A stretch of 35,270 nucleotides of DNA, from the NCBI GenBank assembly GCA_903889745.1, contig CAISYO010000043.1:1-35270 (forward strand), written 5' to 3'. The translations under genes were made by a program, and so were the position numbers. Of the stretch, positions 1 through 7,822 are shown in pieces (within the stretch, counting starts at the first letter, position 1; each line of letters opens with the position of its first letter). The notes beneath the pieces are model-generated. The model saw only the letters and a list, made by a program, of their open reading frames with translations, was not told the DNA's origin and made no database searches. This stretch comes from an uncultured Bacteroidota bacterium (GTDB lineage: Bacteria > Bacteroidota > Bacteroidia > Flavobacteriales > Flavobacteriaceae).

Positions 1-237
1 AAAAACGTTGTCTTTTGTTTTCGTTTCAATAATAACGTCTAATTGTTGAATTCTAAGATTTACTCTTCCGGCAATTCTATCAATTACAGGAATTTTTAAT
101 TGTAAACCAGAACTTCTAATGCTTGTAAATTTTCCAAATCGCTCTATTACAACTGCGGTTTGTTGTTTTACAGTAAAGAAAGAAGAGAAAAAAATTACCA
201 ATCCAATGATAAGAAAAGGAATAAAGGCTAGTTCCAT
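1..237 (-). CDS. SPFH/band-7 domain protein, N-terminal part (cut by window start)
   Basis: The reading frame opens with ATG at 237 and runs off the window after 79 codons. It begins with one hydrophobic segment (about residues 4-22), followed by a stretch typical of the band-7/stomatin family: VKQQTAVVIERFGKF, then a G-L-x-L-K-I-P-V-I-D motif and the R-V-N-L-R-I-Q-Q-L-D strand. Proteins of this family (stomatin, QmcA, HflK/C-like) are anchored by the N-terminal segment and assemble into membrane scaffold rings. The substrate cannot be told from the fragment. It is transcribed in the same direction as gltX, but a terminator at 294-315 separates them, so it probably has its own promoter in 238-293. 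I saw no clear TAnnTTTG there. The family call is firm; the subfamily is open. Confidence 0.85.
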   Translation of the reverse strand, partial: MELAFIPFLIIGLVIFFSSFFTVKQQTAVVIERFGKFTSIRSSGLQLKIPVIDRIAGRVNLRIQQLDVIIETKTKDNVF

Positions 238-293
238 AATTGTATGTTTTTAAATTTGGTGATTATACGCGGAGTTTTGTAAAAAGTTACAAA

Positions 294-315
294 AAAACCT
301 CCATTTGGAGGTTTT
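294..315 (-). terminator. Rho-independent terminator of gltX
   Basis: AAAACCTCC and GGAGGTTTT form a 9-bp stem around a 4-base loop. On the minus strand the stem is followed by a run of T. It lies 5 bases past the gltX stop, the expected place for its terminator. Confidence 0.8.
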
Positions 316-319
316 AAAG

Positions 320-1825
320 TTATAAAGCTTGAATGGCTTTCTCTATTCGTTTGATGGTTTCAGTTTTACCAATCATTTCGATAATGTAAAACAGATGGGG
401 TCCTTTTAAAGCGCCTACTAAACTCAATCGAAGCGGTTGCATTACTTTTCCCATTCCTATTTCATTTGTCGTCATCCAGTTTTTCAATTCGGTTTCAATG
501 GTAACCGAAGTAAAATCTTCAATTTTATTCAGTTCAGCAATAACTTGTTGCATTAAAATCGGTGTTTCCTCTTTCCAGTTCTTAGCGGCTTTTTCATCGT
601 ATGAACTTGGTGCTTCAAAGAAATAATCGGCTAAATCCCAAAATTCATTTACAAAATGAGCTCTTTCTTTTATAAAAGAAACAATTTTTGTCATTTCGAC
701 AAAGGAGAAATCACATTTTCCTATACGATTAATAACATCTTTTTCAAAAGCTTCTGCTAGGCTTTCATCACTTTTCCCTATTAGATACTGATGATTAAAC
801 CATTTATTTTTTTCTGGATCAAACTTGGCTCCTGCTTTATGAATTCGGTTTAAATCAAATTTTTCTACCAATTCATCTAAAGAGAAAATTTCTTGTTCGG
901 TTCCGTCATTCCAACCCAATAAAGCTAAAAAGTTGATTACCGCTTCTGGGAAAAATCCGTTTTCTCTGTATCCTGAAGAAGTGCCTTCATCAGTTTTCCA
1001 CTCTAATGGAAACACCGGGAATCCCATTTTATCTCCATCACGTTTACTTAATTTTCCGTTACCAATAGGTTTTAAAATCAAAGGTAAATGCGCAAATTCG
1101 GGTGCGTTCCAACCAAATGCTTTGTATAATAAAACGTGTAACGGCATCGATGGCAACCATTCTTCACCACGAATTACGTGCGAAGTTTCCATTAAATGAT
1201 CATCTACAATATTCGCTAAATGATACGTTGGCATACCATCTGATTTAAACAAAACTTTATCATCTAATAAATTCGTATCAAATTTTATGTCTCCGCGAAT
1301 GATGTCTTTCAATTCTAAAATTTCATTTACTGGCGTTTTAAAACGGATTACATAATGTTCGCCATTTGCAATTCTCTCGGCTACTTTTTCACGTGAAACC
1401 GTTAATGAATTATCTAATTGTTCTCTAACCGAATGATTATAAATAAACGTTTTTCCAGCCGCTTCTGCTTCTTTTCGCATAGCGTCTAAACTTTCTGCTG
1501 TATCAAACGCATAATACGCCCAACCCGAATTTATCAGTTGGTCAGCATATTGTTGGTACATCGCTTTTCGTTCGCTTTGACGATAAGGTCCAAATTTTTC
1601 ATTCTTGCCTACGGTTTCATCTGGCGCAATTCCTAACCATTCTAAAGCCTCAAAAATATAAGCTTCTGCTCCAGGAACAAAACGTGTTTGATCGGTATCT
1701 TCTATCCGTAAATAAAAAGTTCCTCCATGTTTTTTAGCAAACAAATAATTAAATAATGCGGTTCTTACTCCACCTATATGTAATGGCCCTGTTGGGCTTG
1801 GCGCAAATCTTACTCTTACAGACAT
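320..1825 (-). CDS. gltX: Glutamyl-tRNA synthetase
   Basis: Class I aminoacyl-tRNA synthetase that charges tRNA-Glu with glutamate in the cytoplasm. The 501-residue protein has the HIGH-type motif PSPTGPLHIGG at residues 9-19 and the KMSKS-type motif KLSKR at 258-262, followed by the helical anticodon-binding half. The open frame extends 35 codons further upstream to 1930, but that extension is low-complexity DNA with a 7-bp tandem repeat. The family normally starts within a few residues of the R-V-R-F-A-P-S-P-T-G block, so ATG at 1825 is chosen. A -7 word TATCTTTG at 1842-1849 (minus strand) would give a leader of about 13 bases. A near-parS sequence lies inside the gene at 1385-1400. Whether the enzyme also charges tRNA-Gln cannot be read from the sequence. 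Confidence 0.97.
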   Translation of the reverse strand: MSVRVRFAPSPTGPLHIGGVRTALFNYLFAKKHGGTFYLRIEDTDQTRFVPGAEAYIFEALEWLGIAPDETVGKNEKFGPYRQSERKAMYQQYADQLINSGWAYYAFDTAESLDAMRKEAEAAGKTFIYNHSVREQLDNSLTVSREKVAERIANGEHYVIRFKTPVNEILELKDIIRGDIKFDTNLLDDKVLFKSDGMPTYHLANIVDDHLMETSHVIRGEEWLPSMPLHVLLYKAFGWNAPEFAHLPLILKPIGNGKLSKRDGDKMGFPVFPLEWKTDEGTSSGYRENGFFPEAVINFLALLGWNDGTEQEIFSLDELVEKFDLNRIHKAGAKFDPEKNKWFNHQYLIGKSDESLAEAFEKDVINRIGKCDFSFVEMTKIVSFIKERAHFVNEFWDLADYFFEAPSSYDEKAAKNWKEETPILMQQVIAELNKIEDFTSVTIETELKNWMTTNEIGMGKVMQPLRLSLVGALKGPHLFYIIEMIGKTETIKRIEKAIQAL

Positions 1826-1841
1826 TTCATTAAATTTTAGG

Positions 1842-1849
1842 CAAAGATA
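1842..1849 (-). promoter_or_regulatory. Probable -7 promoter element for gltX (TATCTTTG)
   Basis: The word matches the Bacteroidota consensus TAnnTTTG and lies 16 bases before the gltX ATG. No good TTG is seen at -33, so only half of the promoter is supported. Confidence 0.45.
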
Positions 1850-1877
1850 CAATTTGAATTTTGATTTTGTTGATGAT

Positions 1878-1904
1878 GGAAGTTGGAAGTTGGAAGTTGG
1901 AAGT
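1878..1904. repeat. 7-bp tandem repeat (GGAAGTT, 3.9 copies)
   Basis: Three perfect GGAAGTT units and a partial fourth lie between gltX and the divergent DUF4175 gene. The 7-bp period matches the heptad elements found downstream of mnmG and in the suf operon, but here the array is one-sided. Confidence 0.85.
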
Positions 1905-2015
1905 AAAAATGAAACCCAAAAGCAAACCACAAATATTAACTTTCATTAAAAAACCTATTGACTAATCACACAAGATGTTGTAATTTTATCGGTTATAAAC
2001 AACACGTCAACACAT

Positions 2016-5000
2016 TTGGAGGCAAAAAACATTATTTTCGATAAACTCGAAAGATTTATCAAAAAGTTTTATACTAATGAACTGATAAAAGGAATCATTC
2101 TTTTTATTGGATTAGGCCTGTTGTATTTCATTGTTACCTTATTGATTGAATACTTTTTATGGTTGCCAACTTCTGGAAGAACCATTTTATTTTGGCTGTT
2201 TGTTGCGGTTGAATTGTTTTTGTTGATTCGATTTATTGCATTTCCGTTGTTCAAGTTAGTAAAACTTCAAAAAGGGATTGATTATGAACAAGCTGCAACA
2301 ATAATTGGCAATCATTTTTCGGAAGTACAAGATAAGTTGTTGAATTTTTTACAATTAATAGACCAAAATCAAACTTCCGAATTATTAGCAGCATCTATAG
2401 AACAAAAAGCCGCTTCATTACAACCCATTCCATTTTCAAACGCTATAAATTTTGCTAAAAACAAAAAGTTTTTACCTTATACTATTGTGCCTGTACTGCT
2501 TTTAATTTTGTTTTTTGTAACCGGAAATTCTTCAGTAATATCAAGTAGTTTTGCTCGCGTTGTAAATTATAAAACAAAATATGCGCCTCCTGCACCTTTT
2601 GAGTTTGTGGTTATGAACACTTCATTAACGAGCCAACAAAACACCGATTTTATTTTACAAGTTAAAACAAAAGGGTCAGTAATTCCTGAAAATGTAGTTA
2701 TTCAAATAGGATCTGAAGAATATTTTCTACAGAATACCAAACCAGGTTTTTTTGAATATACGTTTTCAAAATTATCAAAGGATGTTGTTTTTTCGCTTCA
2801 AGCAAATGGATTAAATTCTAAAGAATATCAAATTAAAGTAATTGACGTGCCTACGATTACTGACTTTAAAATGATTTTGAACTATCCTTCTTATTTAGGA
2901 AAAAAACCAGAAACAATTCAAGGATCTGGAAATGCCTTAGTACCTGAAGGAACGATTATCGATTGGAAAATAAATGCTGTTGCAACGGATAAAATTCTAT
3001 TAAAAACAGGCAGTCAAATTAGTCTGTTTGAACTTAAATCTAATAAGTTTTCCATTACTAGAAAAATTGTAGACCAATTAAACTATGAGGTAATTACGTC
3101 CAACCGAAAAGTTACTGAATTTGAAAAGTTAGGTTATCAAATTTCTATTATCAAAGATCAATTTCCTAGTATTTCAGTTCAAACCGCACCTGATTCGCTT
3201 AAATTAAAAACCAAATTGATTTTAGGTCAAATTTCTGACGATCACGGTTTATCAAAATTACAAGTGGTTTTTTATCCTAAGGACAATCCAAAAGCCATTC
3301 GCAAAGCAAACTTATCCATAAAAAAACAAGCAGTTGACCAATTTATCTATTCGTTTCCAAACGGATTAGTAATTGATAAGGGTGTAAATTATGAATATTA
3401 CTTTGAAGTGTTTGATAATGATGTAGTTAATAATTTTAAAAGCACAAAATCGGCTGTTTTTTATCATTATGAACAAACGGAAGAACAAAAAGAAGATCAG
3501 CAACTTAAAGAGCAAAACGAAAACATCAACAGCATAGAAAAGTCGCTGCACAATCAAGATAAACAAATAGCAGAACTTGAAAAGCTGCAAAAAATAAATA
3601 AAGAGAAAACCAATTTAGATTTTAAAGATCAGAAAAAATTAGAAGATTTTATCAAGCGTCAAAAACAACAAGACGAAATGATGAAAGAATTTACTAAAAA
3701 GCTTTCTGAAAATTTAGAAGAGTTTAATCCTAAGAAGCAAGATAAAGAAAAAGAAGAACTACTTCGAAGACTAGAAGAGGCAGAAAAACAATCGGAAAAA
3801 ACCGAAAAATTACTTAAAGAATTAGAAGAGCTTTCAAAGAAATTAGAAAAAGAAGAGCTTTTTGATAAAGCCGATAAGTTAAAGCAAAACGCAAAAAATC
3901 AGCAACAAAATTTGGAGCAATTGGTAGAATTAACCAAACGTTTTTATGTGGAAAAAAAGGCCGAACAATTAGCCGATAAACTTGATAAACTATCGGATAA
4001 ACAAGAAAAATTAGCCAATAGCGAAAAAGAAAATACCGCTGAAAAACAATCGGATATTAACGACGCTTTTAAAGACATTCAAAAGGAACTTCAAGATTTA
4101 GACCAAGAAAATAAAGATTTAAAAGATCCGCTGGACATTCCAAATGACAAGAATGAGCAAGAAGATGTGAAAAAAGATCTTCAAAAGGCAGCAGATGAGT
4201 TGAACAAACAACAGCCTAAAAAAGCGCAACCTAAGCAAAAATCGGCAGCCGCCAAAATGAATGAAATGAGTCAAAAAATGGCTCAAGCTATGGATTCGGG
4301 CGAAATGGAGCAAATGCAAGAAGACGCAAAGTTACTCCGACAAATTTTAGATAATTTACTAGCCTTTTCATTTGACCAAGAGCGATTAATTAAAACCACA
4401 AACACAGCGCAAACACGTTCTTTAGAACTAAATAAAGTCCTTAAAAAACAACAAGATTTAAAACAACAATTCAAACATGTTGATGATAGTTTATTTGCTG
4501 TTTCCTCACGAAACCCGCGCATTACCGAAATCATTTTAAAAGAACTGAGCGATGTTCATTATAATTTAGATAAAACTTTAGAATCGTTAGCCGATAACAA
4601 CATTTCTAAAGGAGCATCACATCAACAATATACACTTACAGCAGCTAATCGTTTGGCCGATTTTTTAAGTAACGTGCAAAGCCAAATGAATATGGACATG
4701 CAAGGGCAAGGACAGGGCAAACCGAAACCTGGAAAAGGACAAGGTTCTGGAATGCAATTACCAGATATTATCAAGAAGCAAGTAGGGTTAGGCGAAAAAA
4801 TGAAGGACGGAATGAAGCCTGGTGACAAACCCGGAGAGCAGCCTGGCGACAAATCTGGAGAAGGCAAACAAAAAGGAAAGACAGGAAAAGGAAGTTCAGG
4901 TGATGAAAACTCGGAAGGAGAAGGTGGTTCGGAAGGAAATGCTGGAAAAGTGTTAGATATTTTGAAAGAGCAAAGACAGCTTCGTGATGCTTTACAAAAA

Positions 5001-5345
5001 GCACTTGAGAAAGAGGGCATGATGAATCAAGGCATGAACGCGTTACAGCAAATGAAAGATATTGAAAAGCAATTAATCAATAAAGGCTTTAAAAACGAAG
5101 TGCTTCAAAAAATGCTAAATTTAAAGCACGAACTTTTAAAACTTGAAAACGCTATTCAGCAACAAGGCGAAGACACGAAAAGACAATCAAACACAAATGA
5201 TAAGTCTTTTAATAATAACACCATGCCGCTTTCAAAGGAGTTGAAAGAATATATTAATAGTGTTGAAATATTAAACAGACAAAGCTTACCTTTGCAACCC
5301 AATTTTAATCAAAAAGTTCAAAACTATTTTAAAAAGAATGATTAG
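2016..5345 (+). CDS. DUF4175-type large membrane protein, TTG start
   Basis: The protein has 1109 residues. Membrane segments lie near residues 24-49, 57-78 and 152-169. A long region to about 480 looks like beta-rich domains. A highly charged, Gln/Lys/Glu-rich coiled coil covers about 485-780, and a Gly/Lys/Pro-rich low-complexity tract covers about 893-980. The architecture and N-terminus fit the DUF4175 proteins of Flavobacteria, whose function is unknown. The start is unusual: no ATG occurs in frame between the upstream stop (1959-1961) and about residue 200, and the TTG at 2016 puts the N-terminus where I would expect it for the family. The gene overlaps ybeY by 8 bp, so the two are translationally linked, with mnmG following. 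A role at the envelope is inferred from the membrane segments only. Confidence 0.85.
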   Translation: MEAKNIIFDKLERFIKKFYTNELIKGIILFIGLGLLYFIVTLLIEYFLWLPTSGRTILFWLFVAVELFLLIRFIAFPLFKLVKLQKGIDYEQAATIIGNHFSEVQDKLLNFLQLIDQNQTSELLAASIEQKAASLQPIPFSNAINFAKNKKFLPYTIVPVLLLILFFVTGNSSVISSSFARVVNYKTKYAPPAPFEFVVMNTSLTSQQNTDFILQVKTKGSVIPENVVIQIGSEEYFLQNTKPGFFEYTFSKLSKDVVFSLQANGLNSKEYQIKVIDVPTITDFKMILNYPSYLGKKPETIQGSGNALVPEGTIIDWKINAVATDKILLKTGSQISLFELKSNKFSITRKIVDQLNYEVITSNRKVTEFEKLGYQISIIKDQFPSISVQTAPDSLKLKTKLILGQISDDHGLSKLQVVFYPKDNPKAIRKANLSIKKQAVDQFIYSFPNGLVIDKGVNYEYYFEVFDNDVVNNFKSTKSAVFYHYEQTEEQKEDQQLKEQNENINSIEKSLHNQDKQIAELEKLQKINKEKTNLDFKDQKKLEDFIKRQKQQDEMMKEFTKKLSENLEEFNPKKQDKEKEELLRRLEEAEKQSEKTEKLLKELEELSKKLEKEELFDKADKLKQNAKNQQQNLEQLVELTKRFYVEKKAEQLADKLDKLSDKQEKLANSEKENTAEKQSDINDAFKDIQKELQDLDQENKDLKDPLDIPNDKNEQEDVKKDLQKAADELNKQQPKKAQPKQKSAAAKMNEMSQKMAQAMDSGEMEQMQEDAKLLRQILDNLLAFSFDQERLIKTTNTAQTRSLELNKVLKKQQDLKQQFKHVDDSLFAVSSRNPRITEIILKELSDVHYNLDKTLESLADNNISKGASHQQYTLTAANRLADFLSNVQSQMNMDMQGQGQGKPKPGKGQGSGMQLPDIIKKQVGLGEKMKDGMKPGDKPGEQPGDKSGEGKQKGKTGKGSSGDENSEGEGGSEGNAGKVLDILKEQRQLRDALQKALEKEGMMNQGMNALQQMKDIEKQLINKGFKNEVLQKMLNLKHELLKLENAIQQQGEDTKRQSNTNDKSFNNNTMPLSKELKEYINSVEILNRQSLPLQPNFNQKVQNYFKKND

Positions 5346-5757
5346 TTTTAATTACGAAACAAATTTCGCCTTAGAAAACGAATCTAATTATGAAGATTGG
5401 ATTACAAGAATAATTTATTCTGAAGGATTTGAGGCAGGCGAAATCAATTATATTTTTTGTGACGACGAATATTTGCATAAAATTAATATGGAATATTTAA
5501 ATCACGATACATTAACAGATATTATCAGTTTTGATTATTCTGTAGGAAATTTATTACAGGGCGATATTTTTATTTCGGTAGAACGAGTAGCTGATAACGC
5601 TAAAGATTTTAATGTTGCTTTCGAAGAAGAATTGAAAAGGGTTTTATCTCACGGTGTTTTACATTATTGCGGCTATAAGGATAAATCTCCTAAAAACGAA
5701 GCTTTAATGCGTAAAAAAGAAGAAGAGAAAATGAAAATGTTTCACGTGGAACAATAA
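5338..5757 (+). CDS. ybeY: Endoribonuclease YbeY (rRNA maturation factor)
   Basis: UPF0054-family metal-dependent RNase that takes part in 16S rRNA 3'-end maturation and 70S ribosome quality control. The 139-residue product has the family signature SHGVLHYCGYKDK, with His105 and His109 as metal ligands. The third histidine of the E. coli motif H-x3-H-x5-H is absent (the GYDH of E. coli reads GYKD here). From memory this is common in Bacteroidota, so it is not evidence of a dead enzyme. The ATG overlaps the end of the DUF4175 gene. The last codons, for F-H-V-E-Q, are the parS-like palindrome at 5738-5753, so the C-terminal residues are dictated by a DNA site. Confidence 0.93.
   Translation: MISFNYETNFALENESNYEDWITRIIYSEGFEAGEINYIFCDDEYLHKINMEYLNHDTLTDIISFDYSVGNLLQGDIFISVERVADNAKDFNVAFEEELKRVLSHGVLHYCGYKDKSPKNEALMRKKEEEKMKMFHVEQ
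5738..5753. other. parS-like centromere site 1 (TGTTTCACGTGGAACA)
   Basis: A 16-bp near-palindrome that differs by one base from the bacterial parS consensus TGTTTCACGTGAAACA bound by ParB. It lies inside the 3' end of ybeY. Confidence 0.8.
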
Positions 5758-5780
5758 GTTTGCAAATTATAATTTTTAAA

Positions 5781-5796
5781 TGTTTCACGTGGAACA
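5781..5796. other. parS-like centromere site 2 (TGTTTCACGTGGAACA)
   Basis: An identical copy of site 1, 43 bp downstream centre to centre, in the short gap between ybeY and the mnmG ATG. Two exact 16-bp copies this close are not expected by chance. Confidence 0.85.
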
Positions 5797-5810
5797 TAAA
5801 AAAAATAAAG

Positions 5811-7682
5811 ATGTTTTTAAATCAGTATGATGTAATTGTTGTTGGTGCTGGTCATGCCGGATGTGAAGCTGCTGCTGCTGCTGCCAATATGGGTTGTTCT
5901 ACATTATTGGTGACAATGAATTTACAAAACATAGCTCAAATGTCTTGCAACCCGGCTATGGGCGGAATTGCTAAAGGGCAAATTGTAAGGGAAATTGACG
6001 CAATGGGTGGTTATTCAGGAATTGTTTCAGACAAGACGGCTATTCAGTTTAAAATGTTGAACAAATCTAAAGGCCCTGCAATGTGGTCGCCTCGAGTTCA
6101 ATCGGACAGAATGCGTTTTTCGGATGAATGGCGTAGCATGTTGGAGAACACTCCTAATCTTGATTTTTATCAAGAAATGGTAGCTGGATTACTTTCCGAA
6201 AATGGAAAAATCACAGGCGTTAAAACATCATTAGGAGTTTCAATTAAGGCTAAATCGGTAGTATTGACTAACGGTACATTTCTTAATGGATTAATTCATA
6301 TTGGAGAAAAACAATTTGGTGGAGGTCGCGCAGGAGAAAGTGCCTCTTTTGGAATCACCGAAGATTTAGTACAACTTGGTTTTGAATCAGGCAGAATGAA
6401 GACAGGAACTCCACCTCGTGTTGATGGGCGTTCATTGGATTTTTCTAAAATGACTGAGCAACCTGGAGATGATGTTCCAGAAAAATTTTCTTATACAAAT
6501 CTAACCGCTCCTTTAAAAACACAACGCTCATGTTGGATGTCATATACATCGTTAGATGTGCACGATATTTTACGCGAAGGGTTCGATAGAAGCCCAATGT
6601 TTAACGGAAGGATTAAAAGTATTGGACCAAGATATTGCCCTTCAATTGAAGATAAAATTAACCGTTTTGCCGATAAAGAAAGACACCAACTTTTTGTGGA
6701 GCCTGAAGGATGGACCACATGTGAATATTACATTAACGGTTTTTCAACTTCTTTGCCTGAAGATATTCAATTTAAAGCATTACGTTCGGTGGCTGGTTTT
6801 GAAAATGTAAAATTTTTCAGACCTGGATACGCCATTGAATATGATTACTTCCCTCCTACGCAGCTGCAACACACTTTAGAAACTAAATTAGTGGAAGGAT
6901 TGTATTTTGCAGGTCAAATCAACGGAACTACAGGTTATGAAGAAGCGGCTTCTCAAGGATTAATGGCCGGAATTAATGCAGCTTTAAAGGTGCAAAATCG
7001 CGAACCATTTATATTAAAAAGAGACGAAGCTTATATTGGAGTTTTAATCGATGATTTAATTACAAAAGGAACTGAAGAACCATACAGAATGTTTACTTCT
7101 CGTGCCGAATATAGAACCTTACTTCGTCAAGATAATGCCGATTTTAGATTAACGCCTAAAGCATTTGAAATAGGTTTAGCCAAAGAAGAACGATTGATTC
7201 GAATGGAACAAAAGTTTGCTCAATCGGATGCAATGGTAAATTTCTTTAGAGAGACTAGTTTAAAACCCGAAGAAGCAAATCCAATTTTAGAAGCAAAAGG
7301 TTCTGCTCCTATGAGTCAGCCCGATAAAATGTTTAAGGTGTTTTCTCGTCCGCAATTGGATTTAGAAGATTTTAGAAAATTTAGTAAAGTTGCAGCATAC
7401 ATCGATGAGCATAATTTAGATCAAGAAGTAGTTGAACAAGCAGAAATTCAAGTTAAATATTCAGGATATATCGAAAAGGAAAAAAACAACGCCGACAAGT
7501 TAACTCGTTTGGAAGACATGATTATCCCAGATAATTTCAATTTTGATACTATCCAATCGATTTCAATAGAGGCCAAACAAAAATTAAATAAAATTCGCCC
7601 AAGAACAATAGCACAAGCTTCAAGAATTAGCGGTGTTTCGCCAAGCGATATTTCAGTTTTGTTGATATATATGGGGAGATAA
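5811..7682 (+). CDS. mnmG: tRNA uridine-5-carboxymethylaminomethyl modification enzyme MnmG (GidA)
   Basis: FAD-dependent enzyme that works with the GTPase MnmE to place carboxymethylaminomethyl groups on wobble U34 of several tRNAs. The 623-residue protein starts MFLNQYDVIVVGAGHAG, with the Rossmann GxGxxG at residues 12-17. It keeps the family blocks SCNPAMGGIAKG and GTFLNGLIHIGE, and ends in the helical GidA C-terminal domain. The open frame could begin at a TTG at 5760, but that would run through parS site 2 and add 17 residues absent from the family, so ATG 5811 is preferred. mnmG lies near parAB and the origin in many bacteria, which fits the parS sites on both sides of it here. mnmE and rsmG (gidB) are not in the window. 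Confidence 0.97.
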   Translation: MFLNQYDVIVVGAGHAGCEAAAAAANMGCSTLLVTMNLQNIAQMSCNPAMGGIAKGQIVREIDAMGGYSGIVSDKTAIQFKMLNKSKGPAMWSPRVQSDRMRFSDEWRSMLENTPNLDFYQEMVAGLLSENGKITGVKTSLGVSIKAKSVVLTNGTFLNGLIHIGEKQFGGGRAGESASFGITEDLVQLGFESGRMKTGTPPRVDGRSLDFSKMTEQPGDDVPEKFSYTNLTAPLKTQRSCWMSYTSLDVHDILREGFDRSPMFNGRIKSIGPRYCPSIEDKINRFADKERHQLFVEPEGWTTCEYYINGFSTSLPEDIQFKALRSVAGFENVKFFRPGYAIEYDYFPPTQLQHTLETKLVEGLYFAGQINGTTGYEEAASQGLMAGINAALKVQNREPFILKRDEAYIGVLIDDLITKGTEEPYRMFTSRAEYRTLLRQDNADFRLTPKAFEIGLAKEERLIRMEQKFAQSDAMVNFFRETSLKPEEANPILEAKGSAPMSQPDKMFKVFSRPQLDLEDFRKFSKVAAYIDEHNLDQEVVEQAEIQVKYSGYIEKEKNNADKLTRLEDMIIPDNFNFDTIQSISIEAKQKLNKIRPRTIAQASRISGVSPSDISVLLIYMGR

Positions 7683-7685
7683 AGG

Positions 7686-7754
7686 AGTATTAAGACCGAA
7701 GACTCAAGTATTAAGATTTTTTGTCTTAATACTTAATACAACAATCTTAATACT
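7686..7754. repeat. Inverted heptad-repeat element downstream of mnmG
   Basis: AGTATTA occurs at 7686 and 7707 (21 bp, three heptads apart). Its reverse complement TAATACT occurs at 7727 and 7748 (again 21 bp apart). The intervening heptads are variants such as AGACCGA and AGACTCA. The centre can fold as an 11-bp perfect stem (7706-7716 with 7724-7734) around a T-rich 7-base loop. It begins three bases past the mnmG stop and could act as a weak terminator, although no T-run follows the stem on the plus strand. Confidence 0.85.
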
Positions 7755-7759
7755 AAAAA

Positions 7760-7775
7760 TGTTTCACGTGAAACA
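7760..7775. other. parS centromere site 3 (perfect palindrome TGTTTCACGTGAAACA)
   Basis: All 16 bases match the parS consensus known from Bacillus and many other bacteria. The site is intergenic, between mnmG and the methyltransferase gene, about 2 kb from sites 1 and 2. Confidence 0.9.
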
Positions 7776-7822
7776 ACTTTGCCAACCCTAATAAAATAAG
7801 CTAGTACCATAAAATAAAATAA

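Noticed and set aside
238-293. TATAAT word upstream of the SPFH gene
   Set aside because: This is the E. coli -10 box; Bacteroidota promoters use TAnnTTTG, and no matching -35 or -33 is at the right distance.
1826-1930. 35-codon N-terminal extension of gltX
   Set aside because: It runs through a tandem repeat and the promoter word and is absent from the family.
3366-3590. Antisense frame of 74 codons with hydrophobic residues
   Set aside because: Shadow of Lys/Glu/Gln codons on the other strand, which read as Phe/Leu.
4622-5020. 132-codon antisense frame opposite the DUF4175 tail, rich in Pro/Ser/Phe
   Set aside because: Mirror of the Gly/Lys/Pro-rich low-complexity coding tract; no gene-like features.
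5760-5810. TTG-started extension of mnmG
   Set aside because: It translates parS site 2; the family starts at the F-x-x-x-Y-D-V-I-V-V-G-A-G block.
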